The position numbers were made by a program, and so were the translations under genes. This document shows, in pieces, positions 53,851-63,653 of a stretch of DNA of 64,000 nucleotides. The DNA is from Saprospiraceae bacterium (GTDB lineage Bacteria > Bacteroidota > Bacteroidia > Chitinophagales > Saprospiraceae), in the NCBI GenBank assembly GCA_016714895.1, contig JADKBV010000001.1:496001-560000 (forward strand). The letters run 5' to 3'. The first letter of the stretch is position 1. Each line of letters starts with the position of its first letter. Below the pieces are notes generated by a model that was not told the origin of the DNA, searched no databases, and worked only from the letters and a program-made list of their open reading frames with translations.

Positions 53851-56022
53851 TTACAATTTTATCCATTTTCCGGACAATGTAACTCCTTGATTTTGAATTG
53901 AATAAACATAAATACCTGTTGGCAAATCTGATAAGTTATCTGACCACAAGTTATGGATTCCGGGCTCCAAAATAATATTTTGTAAAATCAAATCTCCTTG
54001 TATATTTTTCAAATTAAATACTGATTTTTCAGAAATCTCAATATTTAATTGATCAATAGAAGGATTGGGATATACCTTACAGTTCGATAAGCCCGTACGG
54101 TTTTGTGTGATGTTATTTTCATCTTTTAATCCCGTTGCATTGGTAATATTTCCAATTTTTATACCGATAATTTCGTGATCGGAATAGTTGGTAAAAAAGC
54201 CTGCATGTCGGATCGTTTTTGTAAAATCAACATTAAAAACGGAATTAGCCTGTTCAAAGATATCCTTTTTATTAACGAAAATATAAGGACTTACCGGAAG
54301 ATTAGATATACTACCCGTAACATAAGAAATCAAAACATTCAGGTCATTGATATCCACCAATTTATTGCCATCAACATCCGCTGCAAGCAGTTGGTAAGGT
54401 GTAACCGACGTTATCTCGCCCAACAAATATTTTGTTAGCCATTCAACATCTTTACCATCAATCTGATTTTTATTTGCCACCCCAAAAGATGCTGTCAGTG
54501 AATAAGCACCGTCATTTCTTTTTTCGCCTTTAAAAACAAATGAACCTGTCGAATCCGATGTTGTATTCCATCTGACAAATTCGGTGACGGTATCAGATGT
54601 TGTGGTCACTACCCATTCTCTTTTGAAAAAATATAAAAGGTATCCTGAGGCATTATAAAAACTGTCTCTTTTAATGATTTCTACTGAATCCTGAGAAACG
54701 GTTATGGTATGATTTGGTTTATCAAAAGTAAGTGACAAAGCAACATCTTTCATTTTCTGACCGAACATATCAACTATTTTTCCGGAATGAGATATATTCA
54801 GCGTATCAACCGGTACATCTACTTTCCGTGTACAATCAGGGATATTGGCCGAATTATTTTGAATGTCAATATTCACCATACAAGCTGACTGACCACCTTT
54901 GCTATCGGTAATATAAATCAGAATTTCATTTTTTCCGACTTCATCACAAGTAAAGGTTTTTGTCATATCTGTCGGATCCGGTGAAAACGAAAAACGAAGC
55001 GGATTATAATTACAAAGAGATTTACTGCCTCTGTCCAGATCTTTTGCCCAAATTTCGACCATTCCGTCGTCAGGTGTTCCATCCTGATTGGTATCTATCG
55101 GCATCAAAGCTGTTGCCAAAGAATGCAGGCAGTAGGCTGAAGGTTTACTGCCATCCTGGACCACTACGTTTCGCGTACAGAAAGCCCTGCTTCCACAACC
55201 GTATTGAATGGTATACGTCACTTTTGTGGTACCAATAGGATACACACCGGAAATATTGGCTCCTTTATTATCAGCAAAAGGTGAATTGTTACTGATAACT
55301 TCTGCACCTCCGCAAGAAGTAGCGCCCACAACCAAAGAAGGTACTTCCAATCTTGCGTTTTTACAATTCAAAGCTTTTATGGTAATATCTGCCGGGCAAT
55401 CAAAAACCGGTCTCTCTTCATTGATTATTTTGATAATTTGGTTGTGCGTCCACTGCGTTCCAAAACCATTATTATCACACCAATCAATGAGTTTCCACAT
55501 TCTCATGATCTTTTTACATCCGTTATTTACGGTAAAAACCATGTCAGTGTAAGATTTTCCGATCATTCTGCATTCATCTCCTGACCATGTCGGAGAGTTA
55601 TACGGAGCAGGTAATTGATGAGGTTTTACATTTGGATTACACCCCTCCACTTCATAATCAGGAGGCCAGTTTATATGAAAATTCTGGTTATTTCCTGAAG
55701 ACACATAAATTGTTTGTGTGCATGAATGCCAATTCCAGTAAGGATCTTCTATATTCCATGTCCGGGTTATGTAACCTGAATTACACGAATTCAAATGATA
55801 GGTCACTACAGGCATACCTGCCGTATAGGTATAATTGCCAATCGTATAGCTCGCATTACCAAACCTGGAAAGATAATACAAATCTTCTGTACAGGAAATA
55901 TACCTGTCTGGCGGACAATGTAATATCAACGATTGGGGAGCCAACGGTTTTGTATTCGCCTGAAAGGACAAAACCAACAAAAAAACCATGGTGGATAAAA
56001 CTTGTAAAGGTAAAATTTTCAT
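53851..56022 (-). CDS. Secreted HYR-like/dockerin protein with T9SS sorting domain
   Basis: 723 residues. Signal peptide (MKILPLQVLSTMVFLLVLSFQA). The N-terminal half has cysteine-bearing segments such as LHCPPDRYISC. An HYR-type beta-domain follows at about 210-305 (RPVFDCPADITIK to YPIGTTKVTYTIQYGCGSRAFC). A dockerin type I-like pair is at about 545-605 (QIDGKDVEWLTKYLLGE and LVDINDLNVLISYV). The C-terminal 75 residues (VYPNPSIDQLNIEISEKSV to GKWIKL) are a type A T9SS sorting domain. Probably a cell-surface adhesin or structural protein; no catalytic site seen. Confidence 0.85.
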   Translation of the reverse strand: MKILPLQVLSTMVFLLVLSFQANTKPLAPQSLILHCPPDRYISCTEDLYYLSRFGNASYTIGNYTYTAGMPVVTYHLNSCNSGYITRTWNIEDPYWNWHSCTQTIYVSSGNNQNFHINWPPDYEVEGCNPNVKPHQLPAPYNSPTWSGDECRMIGKSYTDMVFTVNNGCKKIMRMWKLIDWCDNNGFGTQWTHNQIIKIINEERPVFDCPADITIKALNCKNARLEVPSLVVGATSCGGAEVISNNSPFADNKGANISGVYPIGTTKVTYTIQYGCGSRAFCTRNVVVQDGSKPSAYCLHSLATALMPIDTNQDGTPDDGMVEIWAKDLDRGSKSLCNYNPLRFSFSPDPTDMTKTFTCDEVGKNEILIYITDSKGGQSACMVNIDIQNNSANIPDCTRKVDVPVDTLNISHSGKIVDMFGQKMKDVALSLTFDKPNHTITVSQDSVEIIKRDSFYNASGYLLYFFKREWVVTTTSDTVTEFVRWNTTSDSTGSFVFKGEKRNDGAYSLTASFGVANKNQIDGKDVEWLTKYLLGEITSVTPYQLLAADVDGNKLVDINDLNVLISYVTGSISNLPVSPYIFVNKKDIFEQANSVFNVDFTKTIRHAGFFTNYSDHEIIGIKIGNITNATGLKDENNITQNRTGLSNCKVYPNPSIDQLNIEISEKSVFNLKNIQGDLILQNIILEPGIHNLWSDNLSDLPTGIYVYSIQNQGVTLSGKWIKL

Positions 56023-56054
56023 ATCAAAAACTTTGGTGAAATAATATATTACGA

Positions 56055-56062
56055 CAAAGTTA
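56055..56062 (-). promoter_or_regulatory. -7 element (TAACTTTG on minus strand)
   Basis: Matches TAnnTTTG, 32 bp before the ATG at 56022. The surrounding 290 bp (56023-56312) are otherwise AT-rich and empty. Confidence 0.5.
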
Positions 56063-56312
56063 TATATATTTTACATTGATTGTGTATATTTTTTATATTA
56101 TTTTTATTTATAATATGAAAAATCAGGAGAAACCCTATGTTTTTTTTTATCAAATAAACCGGATAATCATATGTTGATCAAAATCATAAATCGTTTATGA
56201 TTTGCCGAAATAAAAACAGAATCAGGAAAATCGGTTAAGCATAACAGACCCAACCCATGATAATGATGTACCAGAATAGAAAATAATCAGGTAAAACACA
56301 CGATTAAGAACA

Positions 56313-57095
56313 TCACAGAATGATGTTCCCTTCAAAAACAAAAGTTGCCGGACCGGACAACCAAACGTCGGTATATCCATCTTCATATTCTTTAAATGAC
56401 ACAGACAAATGACCACCCTTGGTTTCTACACGGACAGGACTGGGAGCATTATATTTATTTGCACTTGCTAAGGCTGCAGCTGTAACTCCTGTACCGCAAG
56501 ACAATGTTTCATCTTCAACACCTCTTTCATAAGTAGCAACGATGGCCAAATTTTCATTTTTATCATAAACAGTAAAATTTACATTAATACCTTCCTGTTT
56601 GAATGTATCACTATACCTCACAGAACGTCCTTCAAAAACGATGTTTTCAGGAATCTTTGATGTCATTCGCACATAATGCGGCGAACCTGTAAAGAGTATA
56701 TAATCATCATCGGCTGCCTTGTTTATCATCGGTACATCAATCATTTTCAGGTTGACCTCATCATCCTTTATTTCTACTTCATGCAAACCGTCTATCGCTT
56801 CAAATGTAGTCTTACCAGAAAAAACACCTTTTTTATAAGGAAAGTGAGCAATACAGCGGCCTCCATTGCCACACATGGTACTTTCATTTCCATCAGCATT
56901 AAAATAGACCATTCGGAAAGATGAGTGGTCGTCATTTTCCAGCAGCATCAATCCATCTGCACCTATACCAAATCTGCGGTCACACAAAAAACGGATCGTT
57001 TCGGTATCTCCTTTTTTCAGGTATTGTTTTTGTCTTTGATCTATAATGATAAAATCATTTCCTGTTCCCTGATATTTGACAAATGGTACGGTCAT
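56313..57095 (-). CDS. dapF: Diaminopimelate epimerase
   Basis: Converts LL- to meso-diaminopimelate for lysine and murein synthesis, without a cofactor. Start set at MTVPFVKYQGTGNDF (57095), the conserved N-terminus; ATG at 57101 adds two residues. 260 residues with both catalytic cysteines: FNADGNESTMCGNGGRC (about residue 75 in this numbering) and ETLSCGTGVTAAA (about 205). The rest of the two-domain fold is intact. A -7 element lies 17 bp upstream. Confidence 0.96.
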   Translation of the reverse strand: MTVPFVKYQGTGNDFIIIDQRQKQYLKKGDTETIRFLCDRRFGIGADGLMLLENDDHSSFRMVYFNADGNESTMCGNGGRCIAHFPYKKGVFSGKTTFEAIDGLHEVEIKDDEVNLKMIDVPMINKAADDDYILFTGSPHYVRMTSKIPENIVFEGRSVRYSDTFKQEGINVNFTVYDKNENLAIVATYERGVEDETLSCGTGVTAAALASANKYNAPSPVRVETKGGHLSVSFKEYEDGYTDVWLSGPATFVFEGNIIL

Positions 57096-57112
57096 AAACA
57101 TATTTTCAACTG

Positions 57113-57120
57113 CAAAAATA
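57113..57120 (-). promoter_or_regulatory. -7 element for dapF (TATTTTTG on minus strand)
   Basis: TATTTTTG matches TAnnTTTG, 17 bp before the ATG at 57095, so the leader is only a few bases. Confidence 0.5.
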
Positions 57121-57266
57121 CAGATAAGTTTCTTTAAATTTTTGTCTCTTTAATACATAAATGTAAAATAATTAAATGCAATATTAATTTTTTGCATAAT
57201 TTTACCTTGATTTATCCATCGGTAATATTTGATTTTCGTTGTAAATCCAAAACAAATCATCAGATC

Positions 57267-60008
57267 ATGACACTTCAACCGCCCATAGCTTATGTAAATG
57301 GTGTTCCTTGTACTTTCGAAAAAGGGGAAACCATTTTAAAATTTGTCAAAAGAAACCTGTCAAAAGATGCCATCCCGACTTTGTGTGATGCACCAAATCT
57401 CGAGCCTTTTGGTTCCTGCAGGGTTTGTTCCGTAGAAGTTGCATTATATGAAGACGGTCCGACCAAAGTAGTTGCTTCCTGTCACACACCTGTTACCCAG
57501 GGAAGTTATATTTATACAGATTCAACCAAGATAAAAAGATTACGTAAAAATATTATTGAGCTTGTACTTACCGACCATCCTTTGGACTGCCTTACCTGCG
57601 AAGTTAATAATAATTGCGAGCTTCAAACGGTAGCGGCAAAAGTTGGTATACGAGATGTTAGATATCCGGAAGGCAAAAACCACCTTGACAGACAAAAAGA
57701 TCTAAGTCATCCTTACATGACCATGGATTTGTCCAAATGTATTAATTGTTACCGATGCGTCAGGGCTTGTGATGAAGTACAGGGACAAATGGTATTGAGT
57801 ATGTCCGGCCGGGGATTTGATTCCAAAATTATCAAAGGAGCGGATACCACCTTTTTTGAATCGGACTGTGTCAGTTGTGGTGCCTGCGCACAGGCTTGTC
57901 CGACATCGGCAATCTCAGATGTTTTTGAATCAAAATCCATTGTCAGAGATAGTGTAACCAGAACGGTTTGTACGTATTGTGGTGTTGGGTGTAACCTGGA
58001 AGTTTCCGTTTCCGACCACACAGTTAAATCTATACAAGCCCCATACGATGCTGAAGTGAACCAAGGCCATACCTGTCTTAAAGGGAGATTTGCCTTTTCA
58101 TTTTACAATCATCCGGACAGAATCACCAGTCCGATGATTCGAAAAAACGGAATTCTGGAAAAAGTTAGTTGGGACGAAGCCTATGATTTTATTGCCCTTA
58201 AACTCAAAGACATACTCCAAAATCATGGACCTGATGCTGTGGCAGGAATATCGTCTGCCCGGTGTACCAATGAAGAAAACTATCTGATGCAAAAGTTTAT
58301 ACGAGCCGTGGTGGGAACCAACAACATAGATTGTTGTGCCAGGGTCTGTCATTCCCCTACAGCTTTGGGAATGCAGAAAACTTTTGGTACAGGCGCAGCT
58401 ACAAATTCTATTGAAGACCTGAAACATACCGATTGTATTCTGGTCATCGGCGCCAATCCTACCGATGGACATCCCGTAACCGGTGCCAAAATGAAACAAT
58501 TTGCCATGAAAGGCAAAACCACGATTGTTGTTGACCCGAGAAGAACGGAACTTGCCAGATTCGCAACCTACCATCTGGCCTTGAAGCCAGGCACCAATGT
58601 AGCTTTGTTGAATATGATGTTGTATTATATCATATCTGAAAACAAAGTTTCTACTACTTTTGTGGAAACGAGAACCAATGGTTTTGAAGAATTCAAAAAC
58701 TATATTCTCGATCTGAATATGGATGAACTCGAAAAAATCACCGGAGTTGATAAAAACCTGGTCAAAGCCGCAGCTCTTGCCTACGCTACAGCACCCAAAG
58801 CGATGTCATTTCATGGATTGGGCGTAACGGAACATACTCAGGGCACACACACTGTCATGTTGATTGCCGATCTGGCAATGATTACCGGAAATATCGGTCT
58901 GCCGGGCATGGGTGTCAACCCGCTGAGAGGACAAAACAATGTACAGGGAGCCGCTGATATGGGTTGTCAACCACATCAGGGAGCCGGATATATGAGTTCC
59001 TACGATCCTGAAATAAACAAACGGTATGAGGATTTTTACCAGACTAAAATTCCAATAGGCAAAGGTTTTAAGATTCCTGAAATGTTTGAAGCCAGTATAA
59101 ACGGAAACCTGAAAGCTTTATGGCTTTTGGGAGAGGATGTGGTACATACAGACCCTAACTCTCTTAAAGTGATCAAAGCAATGAAAAACCTGGAATTATT
59201 GGTTGTTCAGGAATTATTTATGACAGAAACAGCCAATTACGCCACTGTTATTCTTCCCGGAGCTTCCTTTTTAGAAAAAAGCGGAACATTCACGAATGGA
59301 GAACGAAGAATTCAAAAAGTCCAAAAAGTTGTGGAGCCCCTTGCCGGAACGAAACCTGACGGCCAGATATTGGTAGATATGATGAACAAAATGGGATACC
59401 CGCAACCAAAATACGATCCGGCAGCCGTCCTTCAGGAAATATCTCAAATCGTACCTTTTTTTGCCGGAGTCACCTGGGATAATTTGGGAAAAAACGGCAA
59501 ACAATGGCCTGTAAACCCGGATGGTGAGGATACTAAAATCCTTCATACCGAAACCTTCAAAATCGGCAAAGGTCAATTCTATTATTTTGATTGGAAAGAA
59601 AGTAATGAACTGGAAAAACATAGTAAAGAATACCCTTATATCATTACTACAAACCGGGAATTGGAACATTACAACTGCGGTACGATGACACGAAGAACCA
59701 GAAATGTTCAGATTCTTACAGAAGATGTTTTACTGATCAATCCGGAAGACGCAGCACGCCATTTTATCGAAGACGGGGATATGGTTTGTGTTGAATCTCC
59801 AAGGGGCAAAGTCGACATCAAAGCCAGAATTACAGATGAAGTTCGTCCCGGCGTTTTAAGCAGTACTTTTCATTTTCCTGAAGTAATGCTGAATATTATC
59901 ACTTCCGACGAACATGATTCTGAAGCCATGTGCCCGGAGTATAAAGTTGTTGCAGTCAATATCCGAAAGAGTAAAGGTAAGTACAAAAATGTTGTGCCTG
60001 TGAGTTGA
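57267..60008 (+). CDS. Formate dehydrogenase alpha subunit, cysteine form, with NuoG-like N-terminus
   Basis: The start is set at MTLQPPIAYVNG (57267); the frame extends to 57192 without conserved residues. 913 residues: N-terminal 2Fe-2S domain (FGSCRVCSVEV, ASCHTP), NuoG-type His/Cys cluster (DHPLDCLTCEVNNNCELQ), two 4Fe-4S clusters (CINCYRCVRACDE, CVSCGACAQACPTSAI), then a molybdopterin oxidoreductase with its own 4Fe-4S (CTYCGVGCNLEV) and a C-terminal dinucleotide-binding domain. The Mo ligand is cysteine in CCARVCHSPTALGM, where SeCys occurs in other FDHs. There is no Tat signal, so it is cytoplasmic and probably NAD-linked, but no NuoE/NuoF-like partner or fdhD is next to it. Confidence 0.88.
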   Translation: MTLQPPIAYVNGVPCTFEKGETILKFVKRNLSKDAIPTLCDAPNLEPFGSCRVCSVEVALYEDGPTKVVASCHTPVTQGSYIYTDSTKIKRLRKNIIELVLTDHPLDCLTCEVNNNCELQTVAAKVGIRDVRYPEGKNHLDRQKDLSHPYMTMDLSKCINCYRCVRACDEVQGQMVLSMSGRGFDSKIIKGADTTFFESDCVSCGACAQACPTSAISDVFESKSIVRDSVTRTVCTYCGVGCNLEVSVSDHTVKSIQAPYDAEVNQGHTCLKGRFAFSFYNHPDRITSPMIRKNGILEKVSWDEAYDFIALKLKDILQNHGPDAVAGISSARCTNEENYLMQKFIRAVVGTNNIDCCARVCHSPTALGMQKTFGTGAATNSIEDLKHTDCILVIGANPTDGHPVTGAKMKQFAMKGKTTIVVDPRRTELARFATYHLALKPGTNVALLNMMLYYIISENKVSTTFVETRTNGFEEFKNYILDLNMDELEKITGVDKNLVKAAALAYATAPKAMSFHGLGVTEHTQGTHTVMLIADLAMITGNIGLPGMGVNPLRGQNNVQGAADMGCQPHQGAGYMSSYDPEINKRYEDFYQTKIPIGKGFKIPEMFEASINGNLKALWLLGEDVVHTDPNSLKVIKAMKNLELLVVQELFMTETANYATVILPGASFLEKSGTFTNGERRIQKVQKVVEPLAGTKPDGQILVDMMNKMGYPQPKYDPAAVLQEISQIVPFFAGVTWDNLGKNGKQWPVNPDGEDTKILHTETFKIGKGQFYYFDWKESNELEKHSKEYPYIITTNRELEHYNCGTMTRRTRNVQILTEDVLLINPEDAARHFIEDGDMVCVESPRGKVDIKARITDEVRPGVLSSTFHFPEVMLNIITSDEHDSEAMCPEYKVVAVNIRKSKGKYKNVVPVS

Positions 60009-60091
60009 GATTGATCATTATCCCGGGAGGCTAAAATCCTTCACCTGTCAAATGCAAACCGGCTAATAGGCTTAAATTCAATTATTTTTAG

Positions 60092-60099
60092 TATTTTTG
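60092..60099 (+). promoter_or_regulatory. -7 element for der (TATTTTTG)
   Basis: Matches TAnnTTTG, 17 bp before the der ATG at 60117. The gene sits in a 108-bp gap after the formate dehydrogenase. Confidence 0.55.
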
Positions 60100-60116
60100 C
60101 GCTTCAAAATTTTTTT

Positions 60117-61424
60117 ATGTCTTTTGTTGTAGCCATAGTGGGAAGGCCTAATGTCGGTAAATCCACTCTTTTTAACAGACTAATCGGAGAAAGAAAAGCC
60201 ATAGTCGATGACATTTCGGGAGTAACCCGAGACAGAATTTATGGGTTTTCAGATTGGAACGGAAAACACTTTACCGTTGTTGACACCGGTGGTTATGTAA
60301 AAGGGTCTAAAGATATTTTTGAAGAAGAAATCAGAAGACAGGTACAGATAGCTATTGATGAAGCCGCAGTCATCATATTCCTTACTGATGTGACGACAGG
60401 TATTACCGATCTTGACGAAGCAATAGCCAGGATGTTGCGCAAAAATCCGAAAAAAGTTATTCTTGCGGTCAACAAAGTTGATAATTCACAAAGACAGTTA
60501 TTGGCTAATGAGTTTTTTAGCCTTGGTTTTCAGGAAAATGTGTTCCTCTCGGGTATTACAGGTAGCGGAACCGGAGAATTGCTGGATTTAATAGCCGATT
60601 ATCTGCCCGATGATGTCAAAACAGATTTAAATGAAGACATTCCGAAAATTGCTATTGTTGGTCAGCCCAACGTCGGAAAATCATCGATGACAAATGTTTT
60701 GTTGGGTGAAGAACGCAATATCGTTACAGACAAACCGGGAACCACGAGAGACTCTATCCATACTGAATACAATAAATATGGACACCACTTTTATCTCATT
60801 GATACGGCCGGAATACGTAAAAAAAGTAAAGTTCACGAAGACCTTGAGTTTTATTCAGTCATACGGGCTGTCAAAGCGATTGAAGATGCGGATGTATGTA
60901 TTCTCATGCTCGATGCATCCGTGGGTTTGGAATCCCAGGATCTTACCATTCTTGGACTTATTCAAAAAAGAAAAAAGGGTATTGTTGTTGTGGTTAATAA
61001 ATGGGACCTGATTTCCAAAGAAACCAATACTGCCAGAGACTTTGAAAAAAGACTTAAAGAAAAGATGGCCCCTTTTAACGATGTTCCGGTGTTATTTACT
61101 TCTGTGATGGAAAAACAAAGAATTTTCAAAACAGTAGAATTAGCCCTCGAAGTGTTTAATAACCGAAGAACTAAAATCCCAACATCCAAACTAAATGATA
61201 TTATGTTGGATGTGATCGAAAAAAACCCGGCCCCGAATCACAGAGGCAAACAAATCAAAATAAAGTATGTAGTACAATTGCCTTTATACTACCCTGCTTT
61301 CGTTTTTTATTGCAATTATCCGGATCATGTCAAAGACAGTTACAGAAATTTTCTTGAGAATCAATTGAGAAAAAACTTTCCGTTATCCGGTGTAAGCATT
61401 AGTGTATTTTTCAGAGAAAAATAA
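60117..61424 (+). CDS. der: Ribosome-associated double GTPase Der (EngA)
   Basis: 435 residues with two GTPase domains and a C-terminal KH-like domain. First domain: GRPNVGKSTLFNRL, DTGGY, NKVD. Second: GQPNVGKSSMTNVLL, DTAGIRKKSK, NKWDL. The C-terminus PAPNHRGKQIKIKYVVQLPLYYP matches the KH-domain region. Der is an essential factor of 50S subunit assembly. rfbC starts 1 bp after its stop, so the sugar genes may be in its operon. Confidence 0.97.
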   Translation: MSFVVAIVGRPNVGKSTLFNRLIGERKAIVDDISGVTRDRIYGFSDWNGKHFTVVDTGGYVKGSKDIFEEEIRRQVQIAIDEAAVIIFLTDVTTGITDLDEAIARMLRKNPKKVILAVNKVDNSQRQLLANEFFSLGFQENVFLSGITGSGTGELLDLIADYLPDDVKTDLNEDIPKIAIVGQPNVGKSSMTNVLLGEERNIVTDKPGTTRDSIHTEYNKYGHHFYLIDTAGIRKKSKVHEDLEFYSVIRAVKAIEDADVCILMLDASVGLESQDLTILGLIQKRKKGIVVVVNKWDLISKETNTARDFEKRLKEKMAPFNDVPVLFTSVMEKQRIFKTVELALEVFNNRRTKIPTSKLNDIMLDVIEKNPAPNHRGKQIKIKYVVQLPLYYPAFVFYCNYPDHVKDSYRNFLENQLRKNFPLSGVSISVFFREK

Positions 61425-61425
61425 T

Positions 61426-61980
61426 ATGAGCTGGGAAAAAACAGAATTTGAAGGTTTATGGGTTTTTCAACCAAAGGTTTTTGGTGATGAAAGGGGATAT
61501 TTTTTTGAATCTTATAATCAGAAAAATGCTCCTGAAGAAATCAAAAATATACAATTTGTTCAGGACAATGAAGCCAAATCTTCTTTTGGTGTCTTAAGAG
61601 GACTTCATTACCAACTTCCTCCTTTTTCTCAATCCAAACTGGTGAGAGTTGTTGTCGGTGAGGTTTTGGATGTTGTTGTAGACATCAGACCTAACTCAGC
61701 AACATATGGTAAGTCATTTTCTTTTTTGTTGACGGAGAACCTGAAAAATCAGATGTTCGTTCCGAAAGGTTTTGCTCACGGTTATGTTGTTTTATCAGAA
61801 ACAGCCGTTTTTGCCTATAAATGTGACGACTATTATACACCGGAAGCCGAAGCAGGGCTCAGATATGACGATAAATTACTCCTGATAGATTGGACCATCC
61901 CATCTGAAAAAATGATATTGTCAGATAGGGACAAATGTTGGCCGGATTTTAAAGATCACAAACCGTTTCAACGTGATTAA
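61426..61980 (+). CDS. rfbC: dTDP-4-dehydrorhamnose 3,5-epimerase
   Basis: Start at MSWEKTEFEGLWVF (61426), 1 bp after der; an upstream in-frame TTG would lie inside der. 184 residues with the cupin fold and family residues: GDERGYFFESYN, GVLRGLHYQLPPFSQSKLV with catalytic His, and VPKGFAHGYVVLSE. It converts dTDP-4-keto-6-deoxyglucose to the L-lyxo sugar in dTDP-L-rhamnose synthesis. It overlaps rfbD by 8 bp. Confidence 0.96.
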   Translation: MSWEKTEFEGLWVFQPKVFGDERGYFFESYNQKNAPEEIKNIQFVQDNEAKSSFGVLRGLHYQLPPFSQSKLVRVVVGEVLDVVVDIRPNSATYGKSFSFLLTENLKNQMFVPKGFAHGYVVLSETAVFAYKCDDYYTPEAEAGLRYDDKLLLIDWTIPSEKMILSDRDKCWPDFKDHKPFQRD

Positions 61981-62851
61981 AATATTGATTACAGGAGCAG
62001 GGGGGCAACTTGGCCAGGAATTCAAAGCCATGGCAGCGGATTATCCTCAGTTACAATTTTATTTTTTCACCCACCATGATCTTGACATTTTGGATGAAAA
62101 AATGCTTGAAGATGTTTCGCAAAATATAAGCCCCGACTTTATTATAAATTGTGCAGCTTATACAGCTGTTGACAAGGCTGAAGAAGAAAAAAGCCTGAGT
62201 TATCGCATTAACACCCTTGCATGCAGATCAATTGTCAATGTTTTTGAAAAAACCAATACTAAAATCGTTCATTTTTCATCTGACTATGTTTACCATACTT
62301 GTTTTGGAAAACCACTCACTGAAGATTGTCCCACAGAACCAAAATCGGTATATGCCAACACAAAACTGGAAGGCGAAGATATTTTCAGAAATTCAACAAT
62401 ACCCAGTCTGATTATCCGAACCTCCTGGGTCTATTCACCCTATGGCTCCAACTTTGTAAAAACTATGCTCAGGCTTTCAGAAACCAAAGAATCTTTACAG
62501 GTTGTATACGACCAGATCGGAACACCTACGTATGCCTTTGATCTGGCAAAAGCTACCTTGGATATCATCATGAATATTCAAAAATATCCTGATAAAATCC
62601 TATTATTTAACGATGTCTACAACTATGCTAACGAAGGGGTAACCTCCTGGTATGATTTTGCTACATTCATATTCAAAATGTCGGGCAAAAAAACAGAAGT
62701 ATTTCCAATAACTTCAGACCAATACCCTACCCTTGCTCAAAGGCCTAAGTGGAGCCTGATGTCGAAACAAAAAATTATTAATAATTTTGATTTGACAATT
62801 CCTCATTGGTACGATGCTTTAGAAAGATGTCTGAAAAATCTGAAGGATTAA
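61973..62851 (+). CDS. rfbD: dTDP-4-dehydrorhamnose reductase
   Basis: Last step of dTDP-L-rhamnose synthesis, NAD(P)H-dependent. 292 residues starting at a GTG (ILITGAGGQLGQEF), with the Rossmann GxxGxxG motif, the catalytic YxxxK as YANTK, and the segments NCAAYTAVDKAEE, VHFSSDYVY and RTSWVYSPYGSNFVKTML. It overlaps rfbC by 8 bp. The first two enzymes, rfbA and rfbB, are not in the window. Confidence 0.96.
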   Translation: MIKILITGAGGQLGQEFKAMAADYPQLQFYFFTHHDLDILDEKMLEDVSQNISPDFIINCAAYTAVDKAEEEKSLSYRINTLACRSIVNVFEKTNTKIVHFSSDYVYHTCFGKPLTEDCPTEPKSVYANTKLEGEDIFRNSTIPSLIIRTSWVYSPYGSNFVKTMLRLSETKESLQVVYDQIGTPTYAFDLAKATLDIIMNIQKYPDKILLFNDVYNYANEGVTSWYDFATFIFKMSGKKTEVFPITSDQYPTLAQRPKWSLMSKQKIINNFDLTIPHWYDALERCLKNLKD

Positions 62852-62872
62852 CTTCCTTCCGTTAAATTCATT

Positions 62873-63646
62873 TTATAACCATCCCAAAGCCAAAGAAATC
62901 GCCAATACAAACAATAATCCTGTCACCCAATTCCGGATCCATTCTATCGTAACTTTTTTTAATAATTTGTTGCCGATATATGAACCGGCAATTCCTGAAA
63001 GTGTAGCTAAAACCACCAAAGTTATATTGTCACTCAATTGATTTTGCGAAAATCGGGTAGCATAAACTCCCAGTCTGGTAAAGTCAACCAAAGTCGACAC
63101 AACAACCGTGGTAGAAATAAACACCTCTTTTGTGAGGCCGGCATTAATCAGAAATGCAGCTCTCAAAGCACCCTGATTTCCGGAAAGTCCTCCGAAAAAA
63201 CCACTTAACAAACCACCCAAAGGCAACCATTTTTTGTTAAACCGTATATTTTTAAAATATGGAAGGATTTCGATAGTAGCAAAAATGATTAACAGAAAAG
63301 CGACCGTAAGTTTAAAAGGTAAGACCAGAAATTCTTTTCCAAACAAAGTATACCTAAAAAAAGGATGTATATCAGTGATATGAATCATGATATATGAACC
63401 TAAAAAAGCAGCTGCTATCGCCGGCAATCCAAACCTCCATAACACCTTTTTATCAACATGTTTAACCGTTAAAAACAGTTTAAAAATGTTATTAAAAAAG
63501 TGTACCACGCCTGTAAGGGCAATAGCTACATCAATTGGAAAAAAAATCATAAACACCGGCGTAAGAATAGTACCCAATCCAAAACCTGAAAAAAAGGTAA
63601 GGATAGCAACTAAAAAAGAAACCAGAGGTATTAAAAAATATTCCAT
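62873..63646 (-). CDS. TauE/SafE-family membrane permease
   Basis: 257 residues with about seven or eight membrane helices. The paired glycine-rich family motifs are visible: FSGFGLGTILTPVFMIFFPI near the N-terminus and GLLSGFFGGLSGNQGALRAA in the middle. Members export sulfite, sulfoacetate or related organosulfur anions, or transport them inward; the substrate is not known here. Convergent with rfbD. It follows the small membrane gene by 7 bp, likely one transcript. Confidence 0.87.
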   Translation of the reverse strand: MEYFLIPLVSFLVAILTFFSGFGLGTILTPVFMIFFPIDVAIALTGVVHFFNNIFKLFLTVKHVDKKVLWRFGLPAIAAAFLGSYIMIHITDIHPFFRYTLFGKEFLVLPFKLTVAFLLIIFATIEILPYFKNIRFNKKWLPLGGLLSGFFGGLSGNQGALRAAFLINAGLTKEVFISTTVVVSTLVDFTRLGVYATRFSQNQLSDNITLVVLATLSGIAGSYIGNKLLKKVTIEWIRNWVTGLLFVLAISLALGWL

Positions 63647-63653
63647 TTCAGGG

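Noticed and set aside
58098..58574. 158-codon minus-strand frame inside the formate dehydrogenase gene
   Set aside because: Antisense shadow of a well-conserved enzyme.
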